Shown: piece by piece, positions 25,456-33,751 of the stretch | Layout: every line of letters begins with the position of its first letter | Numbering within the stretch: the first letter of the stretch is position 1 | Source: CAZQVA01 sp964596685 | Lineage (GTDB): Bacteria; Chlamydiota; Chlamydiia; Chlamydiales; VFKH01 | Direction of reading: 5' to 3' | Assembly: GCA_964596685.1 (NCBI GenBank) | Contig: CAZQVA010000006.1 | Coordinates: 1-64,000 of the forward strand | Length of the DNA stretch: 64,000 nucleotides | The notes under the pieces: generated by a model | Told to the model about the DNA's origin: nothing | Seen by the model: the letters and a program-made list of their open reading frames with translations, nothing else | The model's database searches: none | Position numbers and translations under genes: made by a program

Positions 25456-28400
25456 CACAACCTCTCCGGCATCCAGCAGCACCTTTCCTACAGATTGCCA
25501 GCCGCCCATTACACAGTTCATCACAAGGGTTTGAGGACCTCCAAAAGACAGTTGATGAAAAACATGGGACCGCTGGCATTTCCATTAGACACTTGCTATC
25601 CTTCTCGCATGAGTTGCCTCTTCTCATTGGTTCTTTTGCGCGTAATGTTTTACAAATTATGCCTCAAAAACAAACTGATGATCTCGATATTATGGCCTTT
25701 GGAAGCACAGCGTATCGTTGGGCTGATCTTGAAAATGATCTCTTTATTCACTGCCTTGATAAAGAAAAACTCAAAGAGCACATTACCTCACTTAAATCAT
25801 GCTGTGAACATGCTATCAACTGGAAGTTTATTCTTCATCTGACTTTGGCAAGTCAAAAGTCAATGGATAATGCTGATATTCCTCAAAAGATGAGCGCCAT
25901 CTATAAAGAATATTTTAGTCGCTCAGGGATCTATTTTGCTCGTTCTGAATACTCCACGCAGCTTTTTTCCGATCGCATTTGCCAATTCATCTTAACAATT
26001 GGTCGATGGAAGGTGGATTACTCGATCAGAGAAAGTTTAAATCAATTCGGTTTTGGACTCGATAATATCCATGCTACAGCCGTAATGTGGCATGATGGAC
26101 AATTTTTCCCCGCATGGCATCCCCTGTATTTTCCTCAAGAGAGTCTCTCTACAGCCGATCAACGCAATTTATTGAAGCAAAGGCATCTTCTTTTAGCACC
26201 TCCTGAACAAGTCCATCCGGAAATCAAAGCACAACATCCGAAATTAGTCTTTCATTGGATAAGCGCGCTGCGTCAAGGATGGGCATTGCATGAGCCATGT
26301 GAAGTTCTGCTTTCCATCTACTTTCATCTTTATCGCTATTCAAAGGGAAAGGACGCTCCGCAAGAACACCTTCTAAAATATTTAGATTTGCATTTAGAAC
26401 CGGGTGACTATCCTATCCTTTGCCTCGGTCTTTTTTGGCTCAAGCGCCGCCCAAAAGAAACTCTTGCCGAAGTAAAAAAAATTCAAGAGCACTTCCCAAG
26501 CTTCACGTGGGAGAATCTCGATTGTTTTTATGATGCGCATCTCATCGAAGCACTATTTGCAAGGCAAATGCAATGGCCTTGTGAGTGGCATCGCCATCTT
26601 GCAGAATGGCTTTCTTATGAAAAATGGGAAACACTCCTCACAAAATGTGATCGTTACGCAGTTTTGAGAGATCTTTTATCTATTGAAAAAAGTGACTTAT
26701 GCGCGGTAGAGGGTATTTCTGAAGAAGAATGGCTCACTTTCATGAAGCAAGAGGTGAGCCCTCACCCCAAGCTCTTTGAAGTCGCTAGAAATTTTTTAAT
26801 AAAAAGATGGAGCGATGAAGTCAAGCGCCCTCACTGGCAAGCCCATGTGCACTACCATTTGATAGCAGCGCCCCCTCACATTCTTGCAACAACACTCAGC
26901 ACTTTAGTCTCCTTACAGCCGAAAGCTCTCACTGGCACGATTCAATGTGCACTGCAATCGCTATACGACGTAGCAGCGACTAGCTCTCTTTCCAAAAACG
27001 CCCTTGCAGCACTTTTTTGCCTCTCGCGCCCCTGTCCAACTGTACGTCAAAAATCCCTCGTTCTATGCACATTCACTCCCAATCATCTTTGGCATTTTTG
27101 GAGCTATTTACTCGCTGATGCATCCTTACAGGATCTGGCTCTTTGCGCACTGGAAAGTCTACAACCCGAACCGGGCATTCAGATAAACCACCTAACCACT
27201 CTACTCTCTTGCAAAAAACAGGCGCCAAGAGCCGCAAAACTTATTGCATGCGTTTTGCAAAATGATCCTCCTTCGCAATTATCTCTTCTGGAATATGCCC
27301 GCGCAAGGAGGCATTGGAGTGATGAACTGCGCTATTCTCATGCCTTTTATGACCACATTAAAGTCCCCGGCCCAACCGCCTATCGCGAGGTATTTGATGT
27401 ACTAAGCTCTGTGTGGGACAGTTCTACACCGATCCCATCGCTAATTGTAAAATGGGTGTATCACTGGGTTCAAACACATGGTTTACCTTCATTAAAAGGG
27501 ATCTGTAAAACCACTCCCAAAGAGTATGTCCCCCTTATTACCCTCGTTATTAAAGAATGTGTTGATCTATGCAATCGCACCAACTATCTTGAGCTTCTAT
27601 ACCAGCCGTATGCAGAGCTCAATGCGTCATGGCAAGGGGAGCTTACAATATTATTTAATGAGGCGTGTACTGCAGTCTTACAAAATAGTGCTGAAAATGA
27701 CTCTATTGAGCAACATGCTCGTCTATGTAGGCGCCTTCTTGAAAAATTAGATCCACCGCCTGCAGAGGAGAAAAAGCGCGCCTTACAGTTATGCTTTCTT
27801 ACCTTGCAATCCGGCCAACCAGCCCCTCAAGATCTAGGATTAGTTGCGGATCTAGACATCATGACCCCTTCTCATCAAGAACTTCTTTTCAAATTCTATC
27901 TCCTATGCCAAACAGAAGATTGCCCTCTCCCACCGAATTTAAAAGAAAAAATAGAAGCACTCTTAAGACTTCCTTGTAAGGATCTTTTGACTTTATCAAA
28001 AAATCCTCAATTTATGCTTTATCGCTCCGTTTATGATCCTTATGCACTCCTTGGCGCAACAGAGATCTTGGCTAAAGACTTAAAAGCTGCACATGTAGAT
28101 GCTCTCATTAAGAGTTGTGAAACCTGGCAAGAGCATTTACTCAAAGATCAAGCAGTCGTGAATGCCCTATTAACTCTCTTGGAGCGCAATTTTAAGGGAT
28201 GTGTGACGCAAGCAGATGCGCTAGCCATTTTTTTCCACCGCTTAATCTTAGCCGATGTCAGCTATGAGCAAAGACTCTTCTCATTGCGCGAACGCTATTA
28301 TAAAAAATACTTTTCAGAAAGCACATTTGAAAGGCACCTCCAATTTTGTAAAGAGAATGCTCATCATTCTAACTCCTGGAAGTGGATTTTAACGGGACTA

Positions 28401-29882
28401 CCTCTTTTCAACAATCCGCAATGGCCTCTTTTTGTTTTTAGGAGCGCTCTGACACAACCCAGCTTATTTCAAAAAATTTCTAAAGAGCCCTCCATACACA
28501 ATCTTCCCAACCACTTCCCACTGTTAGAACTCGTGCAGCAACTGACTGAACATTTTACTTATCAGATGGTTGCTCTCCTCAGAGAATGGTACAAAAAACA
28601 CCTACACCATGCTGAACAATCTCTATCCGTAAAACTCATTGAAAGTCTTCTTCCTCTATGCCTAGATTATTTAATCACATCTAAAAAATGGAACGAAGTC
28701 GAAATAATTCTTGAGCTCATTTCAGAAGGATTTACAAGGATTTCCCAGACACCCACCTCACTCTCTGAGAGCCAGTGGAAGGAACTTTTTGCCTGCGCCT
28801 ATATTTATATAGAGAAGTGCATCGATCAGGGTTTTGTGAACGAGCCTGACCTTTATACTGCTAGCAGACAAGATGCTATATTTCAGAAACGTTTGCATGC
28901 AGTGGCACAATTAGTGCATGCGATGCTTGCTCTCCCTATCCGCCTACAGATTCTCCCCTCTCTTTTTTCTCTGACACAAACGCTATGTACTCTCGAACTT
29001 GCTCTTTTTCCTCAAAAAATTTCTGTCTTAACTCCCGAAATGGGGGCAATCTATCGCACTTTTACAAAATTCTTAGAGTTTGATATTGCACTTACGATGA
29101 TAGATGCGGTCTTTAAAACACATGTGGAACTTAAAGGTTCTTTTGAAAAAGCAGGGCGCTTTCATCGCCTCTTATTAGGTGAACTTCTAACCAAGGAGTC
29201 CGCCTATGCAATCGGGCATTATCTCCTAATTACGTGCGAAACTCTTGCTAAAAACGCTGGCGTAGGTGAAGCATTAAAATATCTTCTTGGCTTCCTTGCT
29301 GCAAGTGTAGAACTTTTACCTCAAGCATACTCCAACAATGATGATCTACAAGCAGCCGTTGATCTATTCTCTCTAGGTGTGGAAGAGCTCTTTGAAACGA
29401 TTGAAGCATTACTTTGCCACACACCAAATGCGACAACTGTGTCTTTAATACAAGGTGAACTTCAACGCTTTACACGCACCTTTCACAACAACTTGCACCT
29501 GATAGTACGCACATGCTGCGGTGAATGGTATGCTAATTTATACCTCAGGGCGATCCAATCCGAAAAGCGTATGCATTATGAGTGCATCTTATGGCATCAA
29601 CTATTCCTTGTATATCTTGGAGATGTCTCTGAAACAACGATCGAGGCGTTAGAATACACGATTATTAAAATGCTCGAATCAAGTCAACCTTCCACTAGAA
29701 AAACGTGTCAAAATACACTGCTAAAAATCACTGAAGAAGGGCTGATCACCTTTTCTCCCCTAGAGGATACTTTCTACCATGTCATTCCAGAGCCCGCAAA
29801 ATTCATGCGCCTCTTTTCCTTGGTCCAAAAATATCTACCCGATGATATTAGGGCAAAAATCGCTCCAAAATCTACTGAATAG
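25452..29882 (+). CDS. Giant nucleotidyltransferase-like protein C (1,476 aa)
   Basis: Third paralogue. Signature LPLLIGSFARNVLQ followed by TDDLDIMAFGS (Gly60, Ser61, Asp77, Asp79); the third acid is Asp189 in WKVDYSIRESLNQFGFG. The second-domain helix FHWISALRQGWALHEPCEVL aligns with the corresponding stretch in A and B. The remainder is Leu/His/Cys-containing helical sequence of the same type. It starts at ATG 25452 overlapping the stop of gene B. The TAG stop lies within the apparent target duplication of a MITE-like element that begins 3 bases downstream. Confidence 0.85.
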   Translation: MTQPLRHPAAPFLQIASRPLHSSSQGFEDLQKTVDEKHGTAGISIRHLLSFSHELPLLIGSFARNVLQIMPQKQTDDLDIMAFGSTAYRWADLENDLFIHCLDKEKLKEHITSLKSCCEHAINWKFILHLTLASQKSMDNADIPQKMSAIYKEYFSRSGIYFARSEYSTQLFSDRICQFILTIGRWKVDYSIRESLNQFGFGLDNIHATAVMWHDGQFFPAWHPLYFPQESLSTADQRNLLKQRHLLLAPPEQVHPEIKAQHPKLVFHWISALRQGWALHEPCEVLLSIYFHLYRYSKGKDAPQEHLLKYLDLHLEPGDYPILCLGLFWLKRRPKETLAEVKKIQEHFPSFTWENLDCFYDAHLIEALFARQMQWPCEWHRHLAEWLSYEKWETLLTKCDRYAVLRDLLSIEKSDLCAVEGISEEEWLTFMKQEVSPHPKLFEVARNFLIKRWSDEVKRPHWQAHVHYHLIAAPPHILATTLSTLVSLQPKALTGTIQCALQSLYDVAATSSLSKNALAALFCLSRPCPTVRQKSLVLCTFTPNHLWHFWSYLLADASLQDLALCALESLQPEPGIQINHLTTLLSCKKQAPRAAKLIACVLQNDPPSQLSLLEYARARRHWSDELRYSHAFYDHIKVPGPTAYREVFDVLSSVWDSSTPIPSLIVKWVYHWVQTHGLPSLKGICKTTPKEYVPLITLVIKECVDLCNRTNYLELLYQPYAELNASWQGELTILFNEACTAVLQNSAENDSIEQHARLCRRLLEKLDPPPAEEKKRALQLCFLTLQSGQPAPQDLGLVADLDIMTPSHQELLFKFYLLCQTEDCPLPPNLKEKIEALLRLPCKDLLTLSKNPQFMLYRSVYDPYALLGATEILAKDLKAAHVDALIKSCETWQEHLLKDQAVVNALLTLLERNFKGCVTQADALAIFFHRLILADVSYEQRLFSLRERYYKKYFSESTFERHLQFCKENAHHSNSWKWILTGLPLFNNPQWPLFVFRSALTQPSLFQKISKEPSIHNLPNHFPLLELVQQLTEHFTYQMVALLREWYKKHLHHAEQSLSVKLIESLLPLCLDYLITSKKWNEVEIILELISEGFTRISQTPTSLSESQWKELFACAYIYIEKCIDQGFVNEPDLYTASRQDAIFQKRLHAVAQLVHAMLALPIRLQILPSLFSLTQTLCTLELALFPQKISVLTPEMGAIYRTFTKFLEFDIALTMIDAVFKTHVELKGSFEKAGRFHRLLLGELLTKESAYAIGHYLLITCETLAKNAGVGEALKYLLGFLAASVELLPQAYSNNDDLQAAVDLFSLGVEELFETIEALLCHTPNATTVSLIQGELQRFTRTFHNNLHLIVRTCCGEWYANLYLRAIQSEKRMHYECILWHQLFLVYLGDVSETTIEALEYTIIKMLESSQPSTRKTCQNTLLKITEEGLITFSPLEDTFYHVIPEPAKFMRLFSLVQKYLPDDIRAKIAPKSTE

Positions 29883-29884
29883 CA

Positions 29885-30190
29885 GGTGTAATTCAAAGTG
29901 TTAGGAAGGATGAAAAAACTAGGGACTCATATTCTTCTAATACCCGCTCCAATCCCCATTAATTCTCATTCAAGATAAGATGTAATAGCTTATACCCCCT
30001 CTGTGTGCTCTGTGGGCTTTGTGTTTAAAAAAAATTAACATAAGTTTTAAATAAAAATATTTACCACAGAGCCCACAGAGCACGCAGAAGGGGAAAATAA
30101 GGATTTTTTGACAGAAGATTGTCTGGTGAAGCCTTAAGAAAAGCTTCCGTTCTAGCTCTAAATAGTTAAATAACACTTTGAATTACACCC
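29885..30190 (+). repeat. MITE-like palindromic element, copy 2, with target duplication
   Basis: GGTGTAATTCAAAGTGTTAG at the left is inverse to CTAACACTTTGAATTACACC-type sequence at the right (here TAACACTTTGAATTACACCC). The middle holds CCCCTCTGTGTGCTCTGTGG and its inverse around an AT-rich loop. CTGAATAGCAG occurs at 29875-29885 and again at 30191-30201, immediately outside the element: a 10-11 bp target duplication. The whole gap 29883-30278 holds this element and the upstream region of the LptD-like gene. Confidence 0.85.
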
Positions 30191-30278
30191 CTGAATAGCA
30201 GATTGCGATGATTTAAAATCAGACTCAAGTTATTATAAGAACCGCACTTTGATATTCGCTCTTCTGGAGTTCTCACCC

Positions 30279-32330
30279 TTGCCTACTGCTTTTATCCGCG
30301 CTACCCTTCTCTTAGCCTGTAGTCTTTCCTCGCTCATTTTTGCGAATGCAGAGCCCTCTCATGCGGAAGTTCTTTGTCGCAACCCCTATTTTGAAAATGG
30401 TGTCGTTGCAACACATGAAGGCGCGCGCATTCATATTGGAGAACTCTATATCCAAGCGCGCCACTTGTCGATTGAGAAGGGAAAAATTATCGCGCACGGA
30501 CAAATCCTAGTTACTTATCACAACAATCTGCTGACAGGCACTAAACTTGTTTTTGATATTCATGAGGGGATGGGGACTGTAGAAAATGCTACTTTTGTCC
30601 AGGAGCCTTGGTTCTTACAGGCGCGAAGGGCGACTATCTTCCGCGATGGCTCCTTTCAATTAAAAAATGCTTCATTCACTACATGCCCCACAGGCCAAGA
30701 TCTCTATAATCTTACAGCACAGCATCTATGCGTTAAAAATCAATGGCTCCATACGCAGGCTCTCGGGGTAGGTATTGGGAAAATGCGCCTTTTTTCTCTT
30801 CCGGAATTTGCAATGAACCTGCAATCCACTGGCGATAGCCCCTTTTCTCTAACATTTGCCTGGGGCGGTTTTCTGGGTAGTATCATAGGGGTGCGCTATC
30901 GTTTTATAGACACTCCACATGCAAGAGCCAGTATCGAAGCCATGTATGCCTTTGGCAGAGGCCCTGGCTTGGCTATGCAAACGCGCTATTGCTGTGGGAA
31001 TCAAAAATTTCTCACCAATAGCATCGCGATCCGCGACCGCTCTTATGATGACGCCCAACTGCGCCTACGTTACTCGCTACAAGGTACGTACTGCAACAAA
31101 CTCTACAACGATCATCTAGAATTACACGGACAGTACGATATTGACAGTGATACTGAAATGGATTCCGACTTCGGGCCTAAACGCTTTTCGCTACCTACTG
31201 CCGAGAGTACCAATGGGTGGGCGCGCTGGGAAGAATCAAACTGGCTCTCTATTCTTCGTGCATGTATCCGCGTAAACCCATTTCAGAGCGTCAATCAACA
31301 GTTGCCTGCTTGGGAGTTGGCCTTGCGCCCTCTTTCTCTTAAGTCTACGGGCATCATCTCAAGTAGTCGTTTCCGCACAGCACTTTTAGACTATGTCTAT
31401 TCAGATCTAACCCCCAACCTGCCTGCTTATCACTCCAGTCGTCTCGAATGGGTACAAACATTTTATCGCCCCTTTGCCAACCATTGGGGAGTATCTACTC
31501 CAAAATTAACCTTGGTAGGACGCTTCTATGGCAACAGTGTCGATAGCAATCCTCTCTGGCAAGGGAACGTTGTTTTCCAGTGGAATAATCAAATACAATT
31601 TCACCGCGACTATCATGACACGCGTCATGTGATCCAACCCTACTGCCGCTATTTCCTGATGAGTGCGCCCACAAATCCGTTAAGAGACCAATACGTCTTT
31701 ACACTTGCCGATGGATATAATCGACTACAATATGTACAGGTAGGTCTTAAACAGTTATTTTTTGAGGCTTGTGGCAGCAAACGCCTACTAATGTCTTTCG
31801 ATACATGGACACACAGTTATATCGATGTGCCAACACAACCACCCGCAGCGGTCGCGGAGATCTATGCCAACTGCGTCGTCTACCCTACTTCCTTTCTGAC
31901 ATGTACAGCAGAAGTGGCATGGAATAATCAATTTGGACAACTAGACCATTCCAATGCGCGGGTATTATGGACAATCAGTCGCAATCTAGCCTGGAGTGTT
32001 GAATGCCGTCATCGAGGACCTTATGATTGGCGCAAAGCGGACCCCGATAATTATGTCCTCAATAGCTTTCAAACAATTGATACGCTTCTATATTCCTCTC
32101 TTTCAGATAGACGGACTACCATTTTATCGGATATCTACTGGCGCTTTCATCCCGACTTACAGTGGAATTTTCAAATCCGCACCGGATGGGATCGTCGCTT
32201 CCAGCCCTCCTTTCTCGAGTACAAAAACGCCTTTGAGTACTACCTTGGATCACATTGGTATCTTCTTCTTTCCCACGAACACTTAGAAAGTGATGAGCGT
32301 TATACCTTCAGCTGTCGTTTTGCCTATTAA
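30279..32330 (+). CDS. lptD: LptD/OstA-like outer-membrane LPS-assembly protein
   Basis: About 683 residues. A signal peptide (AFIRATLLLACSLSSLIFANA) is followed by an OstA-type jellyroll domain at about 50-170 (YIQARHLSIEKGKIIAHGQI, then TKLVFDIHEGMGTVENATF, ending LKNASFTTCPTGQDLY). The LptD-type TTCP with aromatic-rich context is the best clue. The remaining about 480 residues are amphipathic strands ending SCRFAY, a barrel. LptD places LPS in the outer leaflet. The start is taken as TTG 30279 because GGAG sits 9 bases upstream; TTG 30249 is an in-frame alternative. Assignment to LptD is likely but not certain; it could be a divergent paralogue. Confidence 0.7.
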   Translation: MPTAFIRATLLLACSLSSLIFANAEPSHAEVLCRNPYFENGVVATHEGARIHIGELYIQARHLSIEKGKIIAHGQILVTYHNNLLTGTKLVFDIHEGMGTVENATFVQEPWFLQARRATIFRDGSFQLKNASFTTCPTGQDLYNLTAQHLCVKNQWLHTQALGVGIGKMRLFSLPEFAMNLQSTGDSPFSLTFAWGGFLGSIIGVRYRFIDTPHARASIEAMYAFGRGPGLAMQTRYCCGNQKFLTNSIAIRDRSYDDAQLRLRYSLQGTYCNKLYNDHLELHGQYDIDSDTEMDSDFGPKRFSLPTAESTNGWARWEESNWLSILRACIRVNPFQSVNQQLPAWELALRPLSLKSTGIISSSRFRTALLDYVYSDLTPNLPAYHSSRLEWVQTFYRPFANHWGVSTPKLTLVGRFYGNSVDSNPLWQGNVVFQWNNQIQFHRDYHDTRHVIQPYCRYFLMSAPTNPLRDQYVFTLADGYNRLQYVQVGLKQLFFEACGSKRLLMSFDTWTHSYIDVPTQPPAAVAEIYANCVVYPTSFLTCTAEVAWNNQFGQLDHSNARVLWTISRNLAWSVECRHRGPYDWRKADPDNYVLNSFQTIDTLLYSSLSDRRTTILSDIYWRFHPDLQWNFQIRTGWDRRFQPSFLEYKNAFEYYLGSHWYLLLSHEHLESDERYTFSCRFAY

Positions 32331-32433
32331 CAGGAATCCAATTTTAGGCTAGACTTTTTTTTATCACTCACCTTACGCAGAAAGTTTGACATCACTCTTT
32401 CAAATACTCTGTGGAATCTATCTGGAGAGCCGC

Positions 32434-32664
32434 ATGACGCAACAAGCTACACCCCAATCCAACCTTTCCAAAGCGGAAATGATCGCTATTAAAAAAGTGC
32501 ATCTACGCGCTGCTCATGATGATGCTTTTTATCAACTTTGCCTTACCGACCCTCAAGCCGCCTTGGCCGAAGTAGGTCTCAAAGAGGCTACTCACGAAAT
32601 CATTTTTGTTGAAGAAGAAGAGCCTGTTAAAACTCCAACATTAATTAAAAATACCACTAATTAA
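32434..32664 (+). CDS. Small protein with NHLP/Nif11 leader-peptide-like sequence
   Basis: A 76-residue protein beginning at ATG 32434 with GGAG six bases upstream. Its core, HDDAFYQLCLTDPQAALAEV followed by GL, resembles the nitrile-hydratase-like leader family (typical DPxAALAExG after a short helix), with the usual acidic end IIFVEEEEP. In RiPP pathways this domain is a leader recognised by modifying enzymes, but no modifying enzyme or transporter is adjacent and the 20-residue tail (PVKTPTLIKNTTN) has no Cys. It may be a solo stand-alone family member. TTGACA at 32387 could be a -35 box. Confidence 0.65.
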   Translation: MTQQATPQSNLSKAEMIAIKKVHLRAAHDDAFYQLCLTDPQAALAEVGLKEATHEIIFVEEEEPVKTPTLIKNTTN

Positions 32665-32686
32665 AATTACAAAATTATAAATAGAC

Positions 32687-33159
32687 GAATAATTTTTATT
32701 AAAATATAAAGGTGAATTGATTGTTATTTTCTCTAGGGAACACTCAAATACAGCCCTTGTTGCGTTAATGCCCTAACAAGGCCCCGCTAATCGGTGGAAG
32801 CCACGATCTAACTAAAAAGGTTGGCGGGAGACTTCAAAGAAGGCTTAGGCGAGCTTTGCTCGCATCGTGGCCTGCCTTACATTCAGGAATCAAGCGGCCG
32901 AAAGCTCGGTTAGATGTGCAACTCTGAACAAATTAACGAAGTTGGGGATGCCATCGGGAAGCTAGCAAAAGGTCTAAATGCCAGCAGGGACTCGAGGAGA
33001 TGCTCTCTCTAGAGAGGACTAGCGGCTTTTATGCACCAACGTCTCAACAATATTAATTGAAAATATCACTAATTAAAAAAATAGATAATTGACATAATTT
33101 AATTTATATTATAAAATTAATTTGCAGTGAATAATTTTTATTAAAATATAAAGGTGAAT
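32687..33159 (+). repeat. 31-bp direct repeat bracketing the IS relic (leader of the Inc-like gene duplicated)
   Basis: The same 31 bases, from GAATAATTTTTATTAAAATA to the SD AAAGGTGAAT, occur at 32687-32717 and at 33129-33159. The second copy is directly before the Inc-like ATG; in the first copy the start codon is lost by a one-base change. Flanking ATxxCACTAATTAAAA is also duplicated. It is a decayed leader duplication with the IS relic inserted in it. Confidence 0.75.
32756..33040. mobile_element. Internally deleted derivative of the IS5-family element
   Basis: The left about 125 bases match 1197-1320 (CTTGTTGCGTTAATGCC, the CTAATCG and GCCACGAT motifs, GCGAGCTTTGCTCGCATCG). They join directly to sequence matching 2266-2423 (the transposase C-terminal codons and right end, GGCTTTTATGCACCAAC). 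About 940 internal bases including most of the transposase are missing, a MITE-like structure. Inverted ends are degraded but recognisable. Confidence 0.8.
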
Positions 33160-33576
33160 ATGACTGTTGCTTTAACTAATAAAGACTCAACTCAACTCCC
33201 AGTATCCTTGGGAGTGAACACTCCCCCTTTAACAGGAAAAAATCATACAAACCAATTTCGGGTCATCTCTCCTGACGATCTAAAAAGGATAGATGCCGAA
33301 ATATTAAAAAATAGAACAGCTGCAAAAGCTGCTGGTGCCAGAGCTTGCCGAGCAGCCATGTTACTGCCAGTGGCTTTTATAGCCATCATCGTAGGCATTG
33401 TAGCATCAGCAAGCCTTACAGCTGGCATCGCAGGGCCTATAGTTGTAACCCTCGGTATGGCATTTTTCGCAGGCCTCTGGATCCGGGCCGACATGCAGTA
33501 CGAGAAAATGCATGAATATACAGAACAAGCAAAAGCTCTAGAAGTGTACAAAATGGCATTACAGCAATGTAATTAA
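33160..33576 (+). CDS. Small bilobed-hydrophobic protein, candidate inclusion membrane (Inc) protein
   Basis: A 138-residue protein starting at ATG 33160 (AAAGG five bases upstream). The N-terminal about 45 residues are polar. Residues about 64-110 form two close hydrophobic segments: MLLPVAFIAIIVGIVASASL and GIAGPIVVTLGMAFFAGLWI separated by a short turn. The C-terminal tail (YEKMHEYTEQAKALEVYK) is amphipathic. This bilobed pattern with no Sec signal is the classical mark of chlamydial Inc proteins, which are type III-secreted into the inclusion membrane. Inc status is inference; the pattern is direct. Confidence 0.65.
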   Translation: MTVALTNKDSTQLPVSLGVNTPPLTGKNHTNQFRVISPDDLKRIDAEILKNRTAAKAAGARACRAAMLLPVAFIAIIVGIVASASLTAGIAGPIVVTLGMAFFAGLWIRADMQYEKMHEYTEQAKALEVYKMALQQCN

Positions 33577-33667
33577 AAGAGCATGGCTCGACAGAAAAAA
33601 TTTGAAATAGAAACGTTATTAAACCAGTATAGGAACTATAAATTAAACAATAGCTAAGCCTATATGA

Positions 33668-33704
33668 AAGCCACGATCCAACTAAAAAGGTTGGATCGTG
33701 GCTT
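33668..33704. terminator. Strong hairpin terminator between convergent genes
   Basis: A 15-bp perfect stem AAGCCACGATCCAAC / GTTGGATCGTGGCTT with the loop TAAAAAG, followed by CTTTTC. It lies 92 bases after the Inc-like gene and 48 bases before the stop of the converging gene, so it may serve both directions. Its left arm and loop closely match the left end of the IS at 1238-1260. Confidence 0.75.
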
Positions 33705-33751
33705 CTTTTCACCCTACTACTACCTAGAAAAAGTTACGCCCAGCAAAAGGC

